The notes: a model not told the origin generated them from the sequence alone. Counted from the first letter of the stretch, positions 1-6,369 are shown. The stretch: 9,404 bases of DNA from JAKBCQ01 sp021807585 (GCA_027325115.1 DAHWFG010000475.1:1-9404); one strand, 5' to 3'. Numbers and translations are program-made.

Positions 1-13
1 TTAATCTCTTTTG

Positions 14-1231
14 TTAGAAGTTCTTGATGATCTGAAAGATCGTTTGCGTTTGAAACGGCAAGGGACCGACGAGGGGAACCTCGACCCCGCCGAGCAAATA
101 CCATTCGTTACCGATGCCGAATCGAAATCCTGGAGTGAGGCTAAAATAGGTCGCGTTTCCTCCACTGATCGCGGTGTGCAGGTTCGCCGCAACGTCGACG
201 ACGAGATTCGGCAAAAACTTGGCGTCGGGCGCGGTGATGTACTTACCGACCGCGAACCGCGCGTCGAACGAAGAGAACGTCGACGGCGACGCGTTGAAAC
301 CCGTCCAGGGATTGCCCGAAAGGAGCGCGATTTTGGCGGGGGAGAGGTTTGTGGGAGTCGTCACCCCCGCGCCGCCGCGAAACACCCAGCCGCCGAACGG
401 ATTCGCCCAAAACTCGACGTCGGGCGAAAGACTCGCAACGCCGTTCCCGTTCAATCCGTTCCCGGTGGGAACCCGTACGAATAAGTTCGAAGTCACCGAA
501 TACCGCTTGTCCTCGGCGAGCAAGAACCGCGGCGCGATCGTCAAATCACCCACCCCCGTGTCATAATTCGTGGGAGATTTGCCGGGCGAGCGCGGGTCCG
601 AAACGACGAATGGAAAAAACCAGCCGATCTCGAAGCGTCGACTCAACGGTGTGAACATAAAATAACTTCCATTATATAAATCGGCGTTCCCGGGAAGACC
701 GCGCGCGAAGCCGAACGAGAAGACGAAAAGCCTGTAGAACGCTCCGTCGGCGTTGTTGATCCACGTTTGACGCGGAGCGATTCGGCTCGTCCCCTCGGTC
801 GAAGGAACGGGCGCGTACGCTTCGTCCCAGCCTTCCGATAAAAAGCCCGCGAGCCCCAAAGGCCGCCAACGTTCAGGGCGGAGCGGGCCGAAGAGCGATT
901 GGCCGATCACATCGGCGAATGATTCCCTTCGGAACGGTTCGACCAGAACTTGCGGCGGCGTGACGACGGGATCTTCGATCGTCTCGCTCGGAGCGAACAG
1001 CGGAGGCGTTTCGGCGGACGAATTCGCCCGTACCTCCTCAATATTGGGCTGATTCGTCGCATTCGACCCGGGGAACGAAGGATTCGATCCGGGCGTTTGC
1101 GAGAACCCGATCCGGACGCCGCTCGCGATGAAGAGCGCCGTAACAAAGAAACGGAGAAAGGCTTGATGCGTTCTCGTTTCACATCGATTCAATCGGCAAG
1201 ACAATGAATCAAACATATCAAATTTACTCAT
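14..1231 (-). CDS. Secreted outer-membrane beta-barrel-like protein, paralog A (fluoride-riboswitch controlled)
   Basis: A 405-residue protein of no family I can name with certainty. Residues 1-45 look like a signal peptide: a basic N-region, a hydrophobic core around 25-38 (FLRFFVTALFIASGV), and possible cleavage near GFSQ. Residues 46-100 are a Ser/Pro/Asn-rich linker. From about residue 105 the chain has alternating aromatic/polar stretches, many Gly and Asn turns, and ends in Phe (FQIIKNF), the usual C-terminal signal of outer-membrane barrels. It may belong to the loose 'transporter'/phenol MetA-like barrel group, which is a guess. The open frame extends to 1306, but those 25 extra codons lie inside the terminator hairpin. 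The ATG at 1231 has a GAGG ribosome site nine bases upstream (1241-1244) and directly precedes the signal peptide, so I use it. It is about 70% identical to the gene at 1617-2873. The stop lies 13 bases from the window edge, so any downstream operon partner is hidden. Confidence 0.8.
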   Translation of the reverse strand: MSKFDMFDSLSCRLNRCETRTHQAFLRFFVTALFIASGVRIGFSQTPGSNPSFPGSNATNQPNIEEVRANSSAETPPLFAPSETIEDPVVTPPQVLVEPFRRESFADVIGQSLFGPLRPERWRPLGLAGFLSEGWDEAYAPVPSTEGTSRIAPRQTWINNADGAFYRLFVFSFGFARGLPGNADLYNGSYFMFTPLSRRFEIGWFFPFVVSDPRSPGKSPTNYDTGVGDLTIAPRFLLAEDKRYSVTSNLFVRVPTGNGLNGNGVASLSPDVEFWANPFGGWVFRGGAGVTTPTNLSPAKIALLSGNPWTGFNASPSTFSSFDARFAVGKYITAPDAKFLPNLVVDVAANLHTAISGGNATYFSLTPGFRFGIGNEWYLLGGVEVPLVGPLPFQTQTIFQIIKNF

Positions 1232-1255
1232 AGTAAAGATCCTCGCTCGGCGCGC

Positions 1256-1304
1256 AAAAAAAGACTCCCGCCGGGGACCAAAAAATTGGTCTTCGGCAGG
1301 AGTC
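1256..1304 (-). terminator. Intrinsic terminator, expression platform of the fluoride riboswitch
   Basis: On the minus strand a 42-nt hairpin (1304-1263) has 19-nt arms around a UUUU loop. Seventeen of 19 positions pair, including one G-U, with two adjacent A-C mismatches. Seven U residues follow (1262-1256). The first six bases of the 5' arm (GACTCC, 1304-1299) are the pseudoknot strand of the aptamer, so the ligand-bound fold should prevent the hairpin. The run of U ends 12 bases before the GAGG ribosome site of the downstream gene, which leaves no room for a conventional promoter after the terminator. Transcription of that gene therefore has to pass through this switch. Confidence 0.92.
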
Positions 1305-1362
1305 ATCAGCCCCGAACGAGCTTGGGGCGGTTGATCGGTCGGGCGAACTCCATCACCCGTTT
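1293..1362 (-). promoter_or_regulatory. Fluoride riboswitch aptamer (crcB motif)
   Basis: Read on the minus strand, this matches the crcB RNA consensus block by block. CGGGTGATGGAGTTCGCCCG forms the first stem (1356-1359 with 1340-1343, extended by a U-G and a G-C pair). AACCGC follows (1332-1327). GCCCC/GGGGC closes the second stem (1324-1328 with 1309-1313). Then comes GCTGATGACTCCTGC. The conserved pseudoknot is intact: GGAGTT (1351-1346) pairs with GACTCC (1304-1299). In characterised fluoride riboswitches this fold encloses magnesium ions that hold one fluoride ion. The aptamer's 3' strand is shared with the terminator at 1256-1304, so the two folds exclude each other. That is the known ON-switch arrangement, in which fluoride binding blocks termination. 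The regulated gene is the barrel protein starting at 1231. Recognition is from memory of the consensus; a covariance-model search was not run. Confidence 0.93.
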
Positions 1363-1598
1363 TTCGGCTCGACGCGACGAATCGCGCCGCGGCTTATGCT
1401 CAATGATCGGCGCCCTCGAGGGATAACTTTAAGGATTATTCCGTTTTTATCGCGTTAACGACTCGCCGACCGGAAACGAACGGTCGGACGATCGATCATG
1501 CCGCGCCGCGGAGTGATCGAACGGAAAAGGCTCGATTTCCGTCGCCATGAAACGCCCCGAAGCCTCGCCTCTTTCGAATCAATTGATTATATTATATT
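1363..1598 (-). other. Structured 5' leader region ahead of the riboswitch
   Basis: No gene is visible here. On the minus strand it would be the leader between a promoter near 1590 and the aptamer. Three hairpins can be read. ACGGAAA with TTTCCGT lies at 1521-1527/1536-1542. CCGACCG with CGGTCGG lies at 1466-1472/1481-1487. A compact CGCGA-UUCG-UCGCG tetraloop hairpin lies at 1373-1386, 13 bases before the first aptamer stem. None is followed by a T run, so none looks like a terminator for the upstream barrel gene. The UUCG hairpin may insulate or nucleate folding of the aptamer, which is inference. Confidence 0.4.
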
Positions 1599-1614
1599 TA
1601 ATATGATCATATTA
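1577..1614. repeat. Two AT-rich perfect palindromes after the paralog B gene
   Basis: AATCAATTGATT (1577-1588) and TAATATGATCATATTA (1599-1614) are perfect inverted repeats of 12 and 16 bases, separated by a run of A and T. They sit two bases beyond the stop codon of the gene ending at 1617. They are too AT-rich for a typical intrinsic terminator. They might be protein-binding sites flanking the candidate promoter between them. Confidence 0.4.
1586..1596 (-). promoter_or_regulatory. Candidate -10 elements for the riboswitch transcript
   Basis: Two overlapping TATAAT hexamers lie on the minus strand (1596-1591 and 1591-1586) within an AT-rich island. No good -35 hexamer is visible 16-18 bases upstream. 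Transcription from here would give a leader of about 220 bases before the aptamer. The island also contains two perfect palindromes, so it could equally be an operator or just a soft AT spacer. Confidence 0.3.
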
Positions 1615-1616
1615 TT

Positions 1617-2873
1617 TTAAAATGGTCTAATAATCTGAAAGAACGATTGTGTTTGAAACGGAGTGATTCCAACCATGGGGACCTCGACGCCCGCCCGAAA
1701 GACCCAATGGTTTCCCATGCCGCAAAGAAAGCCCGGAGTGAGGCTAAAATAGGTGTAATTCCCGCCGCTGATCGCGGTATGCAGATTCGCCGCCACATCA
1801 ACGCATAAGTTTGGCATAATTTTCGCGTCGGAGGGGCGAAGGTATTTGCCGACGGCGAATCGCGCGTCGAACGACGAGAACGGACCCGGCGATCCGTAAA
1901 AGCCCGTCCAGGGGGGGCTTTTATCGAGAAGTGCGATCTTCGAAGCCGACAAATCCGTCGGCGCGGTAACGCCGAGACCTCCACGCACAACCCAACCCGT
2001 AAACGGATTGGCCAAAAACTCGATATCGGGAGAGAGGCTCGTCACGTTATTGCCGATCCGAGCATTTCCCGTGGGAACGCGAACGAAAAGGTTCGTGCTG
2101 ATCGTGTATCGCTTGTCCTCGGCGAGCAGAAACCTGGGAATGATCGTCAAATCGCCCGCCCCCGTCCAATAATCGGTCGGTCCCGTTCCCAGCGCGTTCG
2201 GCGCCGACTGGACAAATGGAACAGCCCAGCCGATCTCAAACCGTCTACTAAAAGGTGTGAACATTCCAAAAACACCTGTATATTCGTTGGTGTTACCTGG
2301 AAGTCCGCGCGCGTATCCGAACGAAAAGAGGAAGAGCCGATAAAACGCTCCGTCGTCGCTATTAACCCAGGGCTGACGGGGCGCGATGCGCGACGTTCCA
2401 TCGGTTGAAGGGACAGGAGCGTACGGCTCATCCCACCCCTCGCTGAAGAACGAGCCGATCCCAAGCGGTCGCCAACGATCCGAACGAAGCGGGCCGATCA
2501 AAGATTGACCGATCACCTGGAAAATCGATTCCGATCGATTCGACGTCGGAGGTTGTATCGAGTTGAAGGGGGAAGTTTCGACGGGTAGGTTGGATGGCGA
2601 CAAACCGCCGCCCGACGTCGAAGCGAAGGGATTTGAATCAACCAAATCATTCGCGATGGAATTCGTCGTGCTTTCGTCGACGCCTCGCGTCGAAAAGGAG
2701 CCGCTTCCGAACGGAGAAGAAGGATTCTGTGAAGGGATCGTTTGTGCTTCGACAGGCGTCGCGGTCGATCCCGTGGTAACCGTCAAGAGACAACTATGTA
2801 TAAAATAAAACATAGTTAAATATGTATTCCGTACGCTTCGATTCGCCCCGCAAACCTGCAAGTCGTCAGCCAT
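1617..2873 (-). CDS. Secreted outer-membrane beta-barrel-like protein, paralog B
   Basis: A 418-residue paralog of the protein encoded at 14-1231. Residues 1-44 give a signal peptide with basic residues at 12 and 15, a hydrophobic stretch YLTMFYFIHSCLLTV (18-32), and likely cleavage near VEAQ. Residues 45-115 are a Ser/Asn/Pro/Gly-rich linker that barely aligns with paralog A. From about residue 119 to the end the two align almost without gaps, sharing blocks such as RWRPLG, SEGWDE, APVPST, GTSRIAPRQ, FLLAEDKRY, NLFVRVPTGN and DVAANLHTAISGGN. It also ends in Phe (FFQIIRPF), as barrels do. I keep the ATG at 2873 because GGGGAG lies nine bases upstream; the internal Met21 has no ribosome site. 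No riboswitch motif is seen ahead of it, so it is probably controlled differently from paralog A. Function unknown. Confidence 0.78.
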   Translation of the reverse strand: MADDLQVCGANRSVRNTYLTMFYFIHSCLLTVTTGSTATPVEAQTIPSQNPSSPFGSGSFSTRGVDESTTNSIANDLVDSNPFASTSGGGLSPSNLPVETSPFNSIQPPTSNRSESIFQVIGQSLIGPLRSDRWRPLGIGSFFSEGWDEPYAPVPSTDGTSRIAPRQPWVNSDDGAFYRLFLFSFGYARGLPGNTNEYTGVFGMFTPFSRRFEIGWAVPFVQSAPNALGTGPTDYWTGAGDLTIIPRFLLAEDKRYTISTNLFVRVPTGNARIGNNVTSLSPDIEFLANPFTGWVVRGGLGVTAPTDLSASKIALLDKSPPWTGFYGSPGPFSSFDARFAVGKYLRPSDAKIMPNLCVDVAANLHTAISGGNYTYFSLTPGFLCGMGNHWVFRAGVEVPMVGITPFQTQSFFQIIRPF

Positions 2874-3211
2874 GATTCCGCACTCCCCGACACATGGAAA
2901 TCGGCGTCAAGACGAAACTGTTCGATTGATACCTCGGAGACTGGATTTCGAGCCCTCCTGAATTCAGGACCTTGATATCCAGTTAATCGACCGGTTTCCG
3001 GTTCGACTTGAACGATGCGAGCGATTTTAACGAGACGAACGATGCGATTCTCGGAGGTCGCCGATCACCTTCCGACCCGTCGATTCATCTCTATTATAAT
3101 ATATATTATATTCCTATGTTTTAATTATTAGTAGACCCCGGGTCGACTGGACAATCCTCTACAAATCGTCTTCAATGAGGAGGTGGAACGCGATTTGAGA
3201 GGGATCGCTGC
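2874..3211. other. Divergent intergenic region between paralog B and the Uma2-like gene
   Basis: No gene is supported in these 338 bases. They hold a hairpin at 2941-2982, CTGGAT pairing with ATCCAG around the perfect palindrome TCCTGAATTCAGGA (2956-2969). A small ACCGG/CCGGT stem lies at 2990-3002. An AT-rich island with a bidirectional -10-like palindrome covers 3093-3130. The minus-strand leader of paralog B was checked for the fluoride motif and lacks its conserved segments. Confidence 0.5.
3095..3110. promoter_or_regulatory. Perfect AT palindrome with TATAAT on both strands
   Basis: TATAATATATATTATA is a perfect 16-base palindrome that presents TATAAT to both strands, between two divergently transcribed genes. 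It is a natural candidate for paired -10 elements. No convincing -35 box accompanies either, so the assignment rests on position and composition only. Confidence 0.35.
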
Positions 3212-3215
3212 ATGA
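3175..3215 (+). promoter_or_regulatory. Leader of the Uma2-like gene: strong SD-like site and tiny overlapping frames
   Basis: A near-perfect anti-SD match, GAGGAGGTG, lies at 3177-3185, 26 bases before the chosen ATG and too far to serve it. A seven-codon frame starts at ATG 3175. A six-codon frame from TTG 3195 ends in a TGA at 3213 that overlaps the gene's ATG as ATGA. This could be translational coupling from a mini-frame or simple coincidence in a purine-rich leader. Confidence 0.3.
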
Positions 3216-3781
3216 GCGCCGCGGCGAAAATCAAGATTGATCGACAAACTCTCGACGATCTGGCTCGGATCGACGCGAAGGCCGAGTTGATCAATGGAGG
3301 GATCGTTACTCATGTATCGTGTGGTTATCTACCGAGCAGGGTGGCGTTTCGGATCGCGCGAGGTCTCGACGATTTCGCCGAGTCGACGCGAACCGGCTAC
3401 GCCTTCGGCGATAACATCGGTTTTATCGTTCCGAGACTGCGCTCCGGACGCGAATCCTTCGCTCCCGACGTTTCGATTTACATCGGCGCGATCCCGTCGA
3501 ATCCGATGCGATTCATCGAAGGCGCGCCGACTTTCGCGGTCGAGGTTCGAAGCGAGAATGATTACGGAGCGTCGGCCGAAGCCGAAGCGGCCGCGAAACG
3601 ACTCGATTATTTCGAAGCGGGTACGCGTGTCGTCTGGGACGTCGATCCGATCTTCAAGCGAATTCTAAAATATCGATCCGATTCGCCTCTCGCGCCGATC
3701 GCCTTCGCTCCGGGAGCGATCGCCGACGCCGATCCCGCGGTCGAGGCTTGGCCGATCGAAGTCGATCGCGTTTCCATATAA
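3212..3781 (+). CDS. Uma2 family (DUF820) restriction-endonuclease-like protein
   Basis: A 189-residue protein with the layout of the Uma2/DUF820 family, which has the PD-(D/E)xK nuclease fold. The start of the domain shows AELING (24-29), then SFAPDVSIY with the family's Asp at 86. FAVEVRSENDYG follows with the acidic position Glu111, then AAAKRLDYFEAGTRVVWDVDP (in two parts: Lys129, and WDVDP near 142-146). These are the expected metal-binding and catalytic positions, so the copy looks intact. Length is normal for the family. Uma2 proteins occur in large numbers in planctomycetes, cyanobacteria and Chloroflexi; their physiological role is poorly known, and no partner gene sits beside this one. 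GAGAGGG lies eight bases before the ATG and supports the start. The gene converges on the ATPase gene, with 71 AT-rich bases between and no clear terminator hairpin. Confidence 0.88.
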   Translation: MSAAAKIKIDRQTLDDLARIDAKAELINGGIVTHVSCGYLPSRVAFRIARGLDDFAESTRTGYAFGDNIGFIVPRLRSGRESFAPDVSIYIGAIPSNPMRFIEGAPTFAVEVRSENDYGASAEAEAAAKRLDYFEAGTRVVWDVDPIFKRILKYRSDSPLAPIAFAPGAIADADPAVEAWPIEVDRVSI

Positions 3782-3852
3782 TACTATATTACAATATCGA
3801 TCTTCTCCGGTTTCATTTCTCATATTTTATTATTCATATTTGAAGATGCCAC

Positions 3853-4593
3853 TCAGCCTTGTTCGGCTAATAGGTCGCGCGTCGCCTGATCGGCTGGGTT
3901 TTCGAGTACGCGATCGGGAGGGCCCGATTCGACGACTCGGCCTTTATCGAAGACGTGCACGGTGTGCGCGACTTTTCGAGCGAAGCCGATCGCGTGGGTG
4001 ACGACGATCATCGTTAGGCCGTCGCGCGCCAGATCGGTCATCACCGAAAGGACCTCGGCCGTCATTCGCGGATCGAGCGCGCTCGTCGGCTCGTCGAAAA
4101 GGATCGCATTGGGACGCATCGCTAGCGCCCGGGCGATCGCCACCCGCTGCTGTTGCCCCCCCGAGAGCTCGCTCGGCGCCGCGGTCAATCGATCCCCCAT
4201 CCCCACGCGATCCAATAAACCGCGGGCTCGCTCCTCGGCTTCGGAGCGCGAAAGCCCCAAGACGCGAATCGGCGGCTCGGCGACGTTGCGCAAAACATTC
4301 CAATGCGCAAATAAATGGAATGCTTGAAATACCATACCAATCTTTTGACGGATGCGCCGGTTCGTCTCGCGACGACGAGCCTGCGGAACGCTCGCGTCGA
4401 TCGTTTCGCCGTCGATCGTCACGCTTCCGCCGTCGAACGATTCGAGCCCGTTCAAACACCGCAGGAACGTGCTTTTTCCGCCCCCCGAAGGCCCGATGAT
4501 CGCCGCGACCTCGCCCCGCGATACCTCAAGCGAAACGCCCCGAAGAATCTCGGTCTTTCCATAACGCTTCCAAAGATCATTTGTCTTAATCAT
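3853..4593 (-). CDS. Polar amino-acid ABC transporter ATP-binding protein (GlnQ/HisP type)
   Basis: A 246-residue ATPase that powers the permease encoded just upstream, at the cytoplasmic face of the membrane. Motifs appear in order: Walker A GPSGGGKST (35-42, with Lys40), Q-loop Gln90 in GMVFQAFHLF, signature LSGGQQQR (143-150), Walker B ILFDEP (164-169, catalytic Glu168), D-loop SALD (171-174) and switch His200. Length and the FLRCLNGLE segment after Walker A fit the amino-acid importer subfamily. The frame could extend to 4656, but that would overlap the permease by about 67 bases. The ATG at 4593 has AAGGGGGA seven bases upstream (4601-4606 core) and overlaps the permease stop as ATGA, so the two are translationally coupled. 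A glutamine- or polar-amino-acid assignment comes from the family and the neighbour; the exact substrate cannot be read from the sequence. Confidence 0.93.
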   Translation of the reverse strand: MIKTNDLWKRYGKTEILRGVSLEVSRGEVAAIIGPSGGGKSTFLRCLNGLESFDGGSVTIDGETIDASVPQARRRETNRRIRQKIGMVFQAFHLFAHWNVLRNVAEPPIRVLGLSRSEAEERARGLLDRVGMGDRLTAAPSELSGGQQQRVAIARALAMRPNAILFDEPTSALDPRMTAEVLSVMTDLARDGLTMIVVTHAIGFARKVAHTVHVFDKGRVVESGPPDRVLENPADQATRDLLAEQG

Positions 4594-6212
4594 ATACCGA
4601 TCCCCCTTCCCGATCCCGCTCCGATCGCGCTCCGTTCGAACCTCCGCGAAAGCCACGAAAACGGCAAACCCATCAGCAAATAAAACAAAGCCGCGGTCGC
4701 GGCGAATTCGACCACCGCCCCCGTGCTGAGCGCCAGGATGTTATATTGCTTGGTTAATTCCACAAGTGTGATAGCTGAACATACAGAAGTATCTTTAAAT
4801 AGAGCGATGAAATCGTTGGTAATCGCGGGGGTGGCGATCCGAGCGGCCTGGGGGATAATGACGAGACGGATCGCCGTTCCCCGGCTCATCCCAAGAGCGA
4901 GAGCCGCCTCGAACTGGCCGACCGGGATCGCCTGGAGCGCCGCGCGATGGATCTCGGCCTCGTACGCCGAGTAATTGATCGCCAGCCCCGCGATCGCCGC
5001 GACGATCGGGTCGAGCGTGAGCCCGAGCTTGGGAAACAAAAAGAAAAGCACATACAATTGCAACATCAGCGGCGTTCCACGAACTGTCTCGATATAAATA
5101 CGTGATAAGATCCGAGCCGGTCCCGGTCCGTAAAGCCTGGCGATCGCGAGGATCAGGCCGATCGCCGTGGCGAGGGGCATCGACGCAACCGCGAGCATCA
5201 CCGTCATCGCGGCGCCTTTGAGCAGCAGCGGAAGGTTGCGGGCGACGATCGTCCAATTGCCGACGGTCGTGTTCGCCTCGGTTCGCGCCGTTGTGAAAAG
5301 CTCGGGAGTCCATGTCGCGAGATCGACCTGAGCGTCGTCCCAAACGTCGTAACGCTCGAAGATCGTTCGCAACGATCCGTCATCAATCATTCGTTTAAGC
5401 GTGAGATCAAGTTTTGTTTTTAATGCGGTATCATTCTTGCGCAAATAGATCACGTAATATCCCCTGCCGACGGGATCGCCGACGAGCCTAAGCTTGCGCA
5501 TCCGTTTGACGTAAAACCGGGCCGACGGGACGTCCTGAAGCGTCGCTTCGATCTGACCGTTGACGACCGCCTCCATCGCGTCGGTCGCTCCGTCGAAGCC
5601 GACGACGGTCGTATGCGATCCGCCGTTCTCACGCGCGTATCGCTCGGCGACCGATCCCCGCAGTACGCCGACCCTCCCGCGTCGCGTTTTGCCGGACGCC
5701 CCCGCGGCGAAATCGCTCCACGATCGAAATCCCGCGTCGGCACGCGCCATGAGCTGAAGCCGATACGTGTAATACGGACGCGTCGATAAATACCGCCGCG
5801 CATGCTCCTCGGTCCATTCGTATCCATTCATGACAATATCAATACGCCCAGAATCGAGAACTTGAAGGAGGGTGTCCCACTGCCCCTGGGCGATGATCGG
5901 CGCGGCGCCGAGATCGGCGGCGAGAGCGTTGAACAACTCTTTCTCGAAACCGATCGTGCTTCCAGGGTTTTCGGGATCGAGATAAATATACGGCGCGCCC
6001 CCTTCCATATCGGAACCACACATAATTTTTTTGTTTTTATGAATAGATTCAAGGGTATCGGCGCGAGAGGCCGCGGCGCCGAGAGCGAGCGAAAGGATTG
6101 CGAGCAGGAGAGGAACCGAGGCTTGGCGTGCGAATCGACGCGCGGTCGTCGCGAGCTGGTCCGCGATCGAACGGGTCGAGCCGGCGTGAACGTGTGAGGC
6201 GATTACTTCCAT
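4590..6212 (-). CDS. Fused substrate-binding protein/permease of a polar amino-acid ABC importer
   Basis: A 540-residue fusion of the two parts that are separate proteins in most GlnH/GlnP systems. Residues 25-51 form a signal segment (RRFARQ, then a Leu/Ala-rich core, cleavage near ASRA). Residues 53-290 are a periplasmic type II solute-binding domain: GFEKELFNALAADLG, then DIVMNGYEWTEEHARRYLST and the ligand-side ATLQDVPSARFYV (Asp227). Residues 325-525 are the permease: ETVRGTPLMLQLYVLFF is typical of HisM/GlnP, hydrophobic segments lie near 332-358, 384-396, 402-417 and 503-519, and the ATPase-contact loop reads EAALALGMSRGTAIRLVIIP (436 onward). The frame is open to a TTG at 6347, but I choose the ATG at 6212 because AAAGGA lies eight bases upstream (6221-6226) and the longer versions have no ribosome site. 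Such fusions are known in amino-acid importers. The permease alone probably dimerises, so two binding domains would sit on each complex. Confidence 0.92.
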   Translation of the reverse strand: MEVIASHVHAGSTRSIADQLATTARRFARQASVPLLLAILSLALGAAASRADTLESIHKNKKIMCGSDMEGGAPYIYLDPENPGSTIGFEKELFNALAADLGAAPIIAQGQWDTLLQVLDSGRIDIVMNGYEWTEEHARRYLSTRPYYTYRLQLMARADAGFRSWSDFAAGASGKTRRGRVGVLRGSVAERYARENGGSHTTVVGFDGATDAMEAVVNGQIEATLQDVPSARFYVKRMRKLRLVGDPVGRGYYVIYLRKNDTALKTKLDLTLKRMIDDGSLRTIFERYDVWDDAQVDLATWTPELFTTARTEANTTVGNWTIVARNLPLLLKGAAMTVMLAVASMPLATAIGLILAIARLYGPGPARILSRIYIETVRGTPLMLQLYVLFFLFPKLGLTLDPIVAAIAGLAINYSAYEAEIHRAALQAIPVGQFEAALALGMSRGTAIRLVIIPQAARIATPAITNDFIALFKDTSVCSAITLVELTKQYNILALSTGAVVEFAATAALFYLLMGLPFSWLSRRFERSAIGAGSGRGIGI

Positions 6213-6369
6213 CAAGGTCGTCCTTTCGGGAGCGGTCGGATCGCGCGACTCGATACCTGCACTGTTCAATCTTGATTCCGCGGCGTCAAGAGTCTTAGCT
6301 GGAACCCGCCGATCGTTCATGAGCGACCGGCGAAAAATATTGGACAATGATCGTTCGACGGGGGTTCGG
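6213..6369. promoter_or_regulatory. Divergent promoter region, ABC importer versus glycosyltransferase
   Basis: With the starts chosen here, 157 bases separate two divergent genes, so both promoters should lie inside. On the minus strand a TTGACG (6289-6284) resembles a -35 box, but the hexamer 17 bases on is a poor -10. No convincing plus-strand promoter or operator repeat was found. Confidence 0.3.

Noticed and set aside
11..484. 157-residue plus-strand frame opposite paralog A
   Set aside because: Highly charged low-complexity shadow with no ribosome site or domain; the minus-strand frame has a paralog and a riboswitch.
1232..1306. N-terminal extension of the paralog A frame to an ATG at 1306
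   Set aside because: It is encoded by the terminator and aptamer 3' strand. The ATG at 1231 has a GAGG site and is followed by the signal peptide.
3040..3090. Possible second fluoride riboswitch ahead of paralog B (minus-strand GGTGATCGGCGACC)
   Set aside because: It lacks the GATGG core, the AACCGC block, the GCTGATG segment and any partner for a pseudoknot; only the short stem resembles the motif.
3782..3852. Possible bidirectional terminator between the Uma2-like and ATPase genes
   Set aside because: The spacer is AT-rich but no GC stem could be paired.
4594..4656. Longer start for the ATPase
   Set aside because: It would overlap the permease by about 67 bases and add residues absent from the family; the coupled ATGA start fits better.
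4795..5343. 182-residue frame on the minus strand inside the permease gene
   Set aside because: Arg/Asp-rich shadow translation of a GC-rich gene in another frame, with no recognisable motif.
6213..6347. Longer starts (TTG 6347, ATG 6320) for the fused binding protein/permease
   Set aside because: Neither has a ribosome site, and they would bury the divergent promoter region; ATG 6212 has AAAGGA at good spacing.
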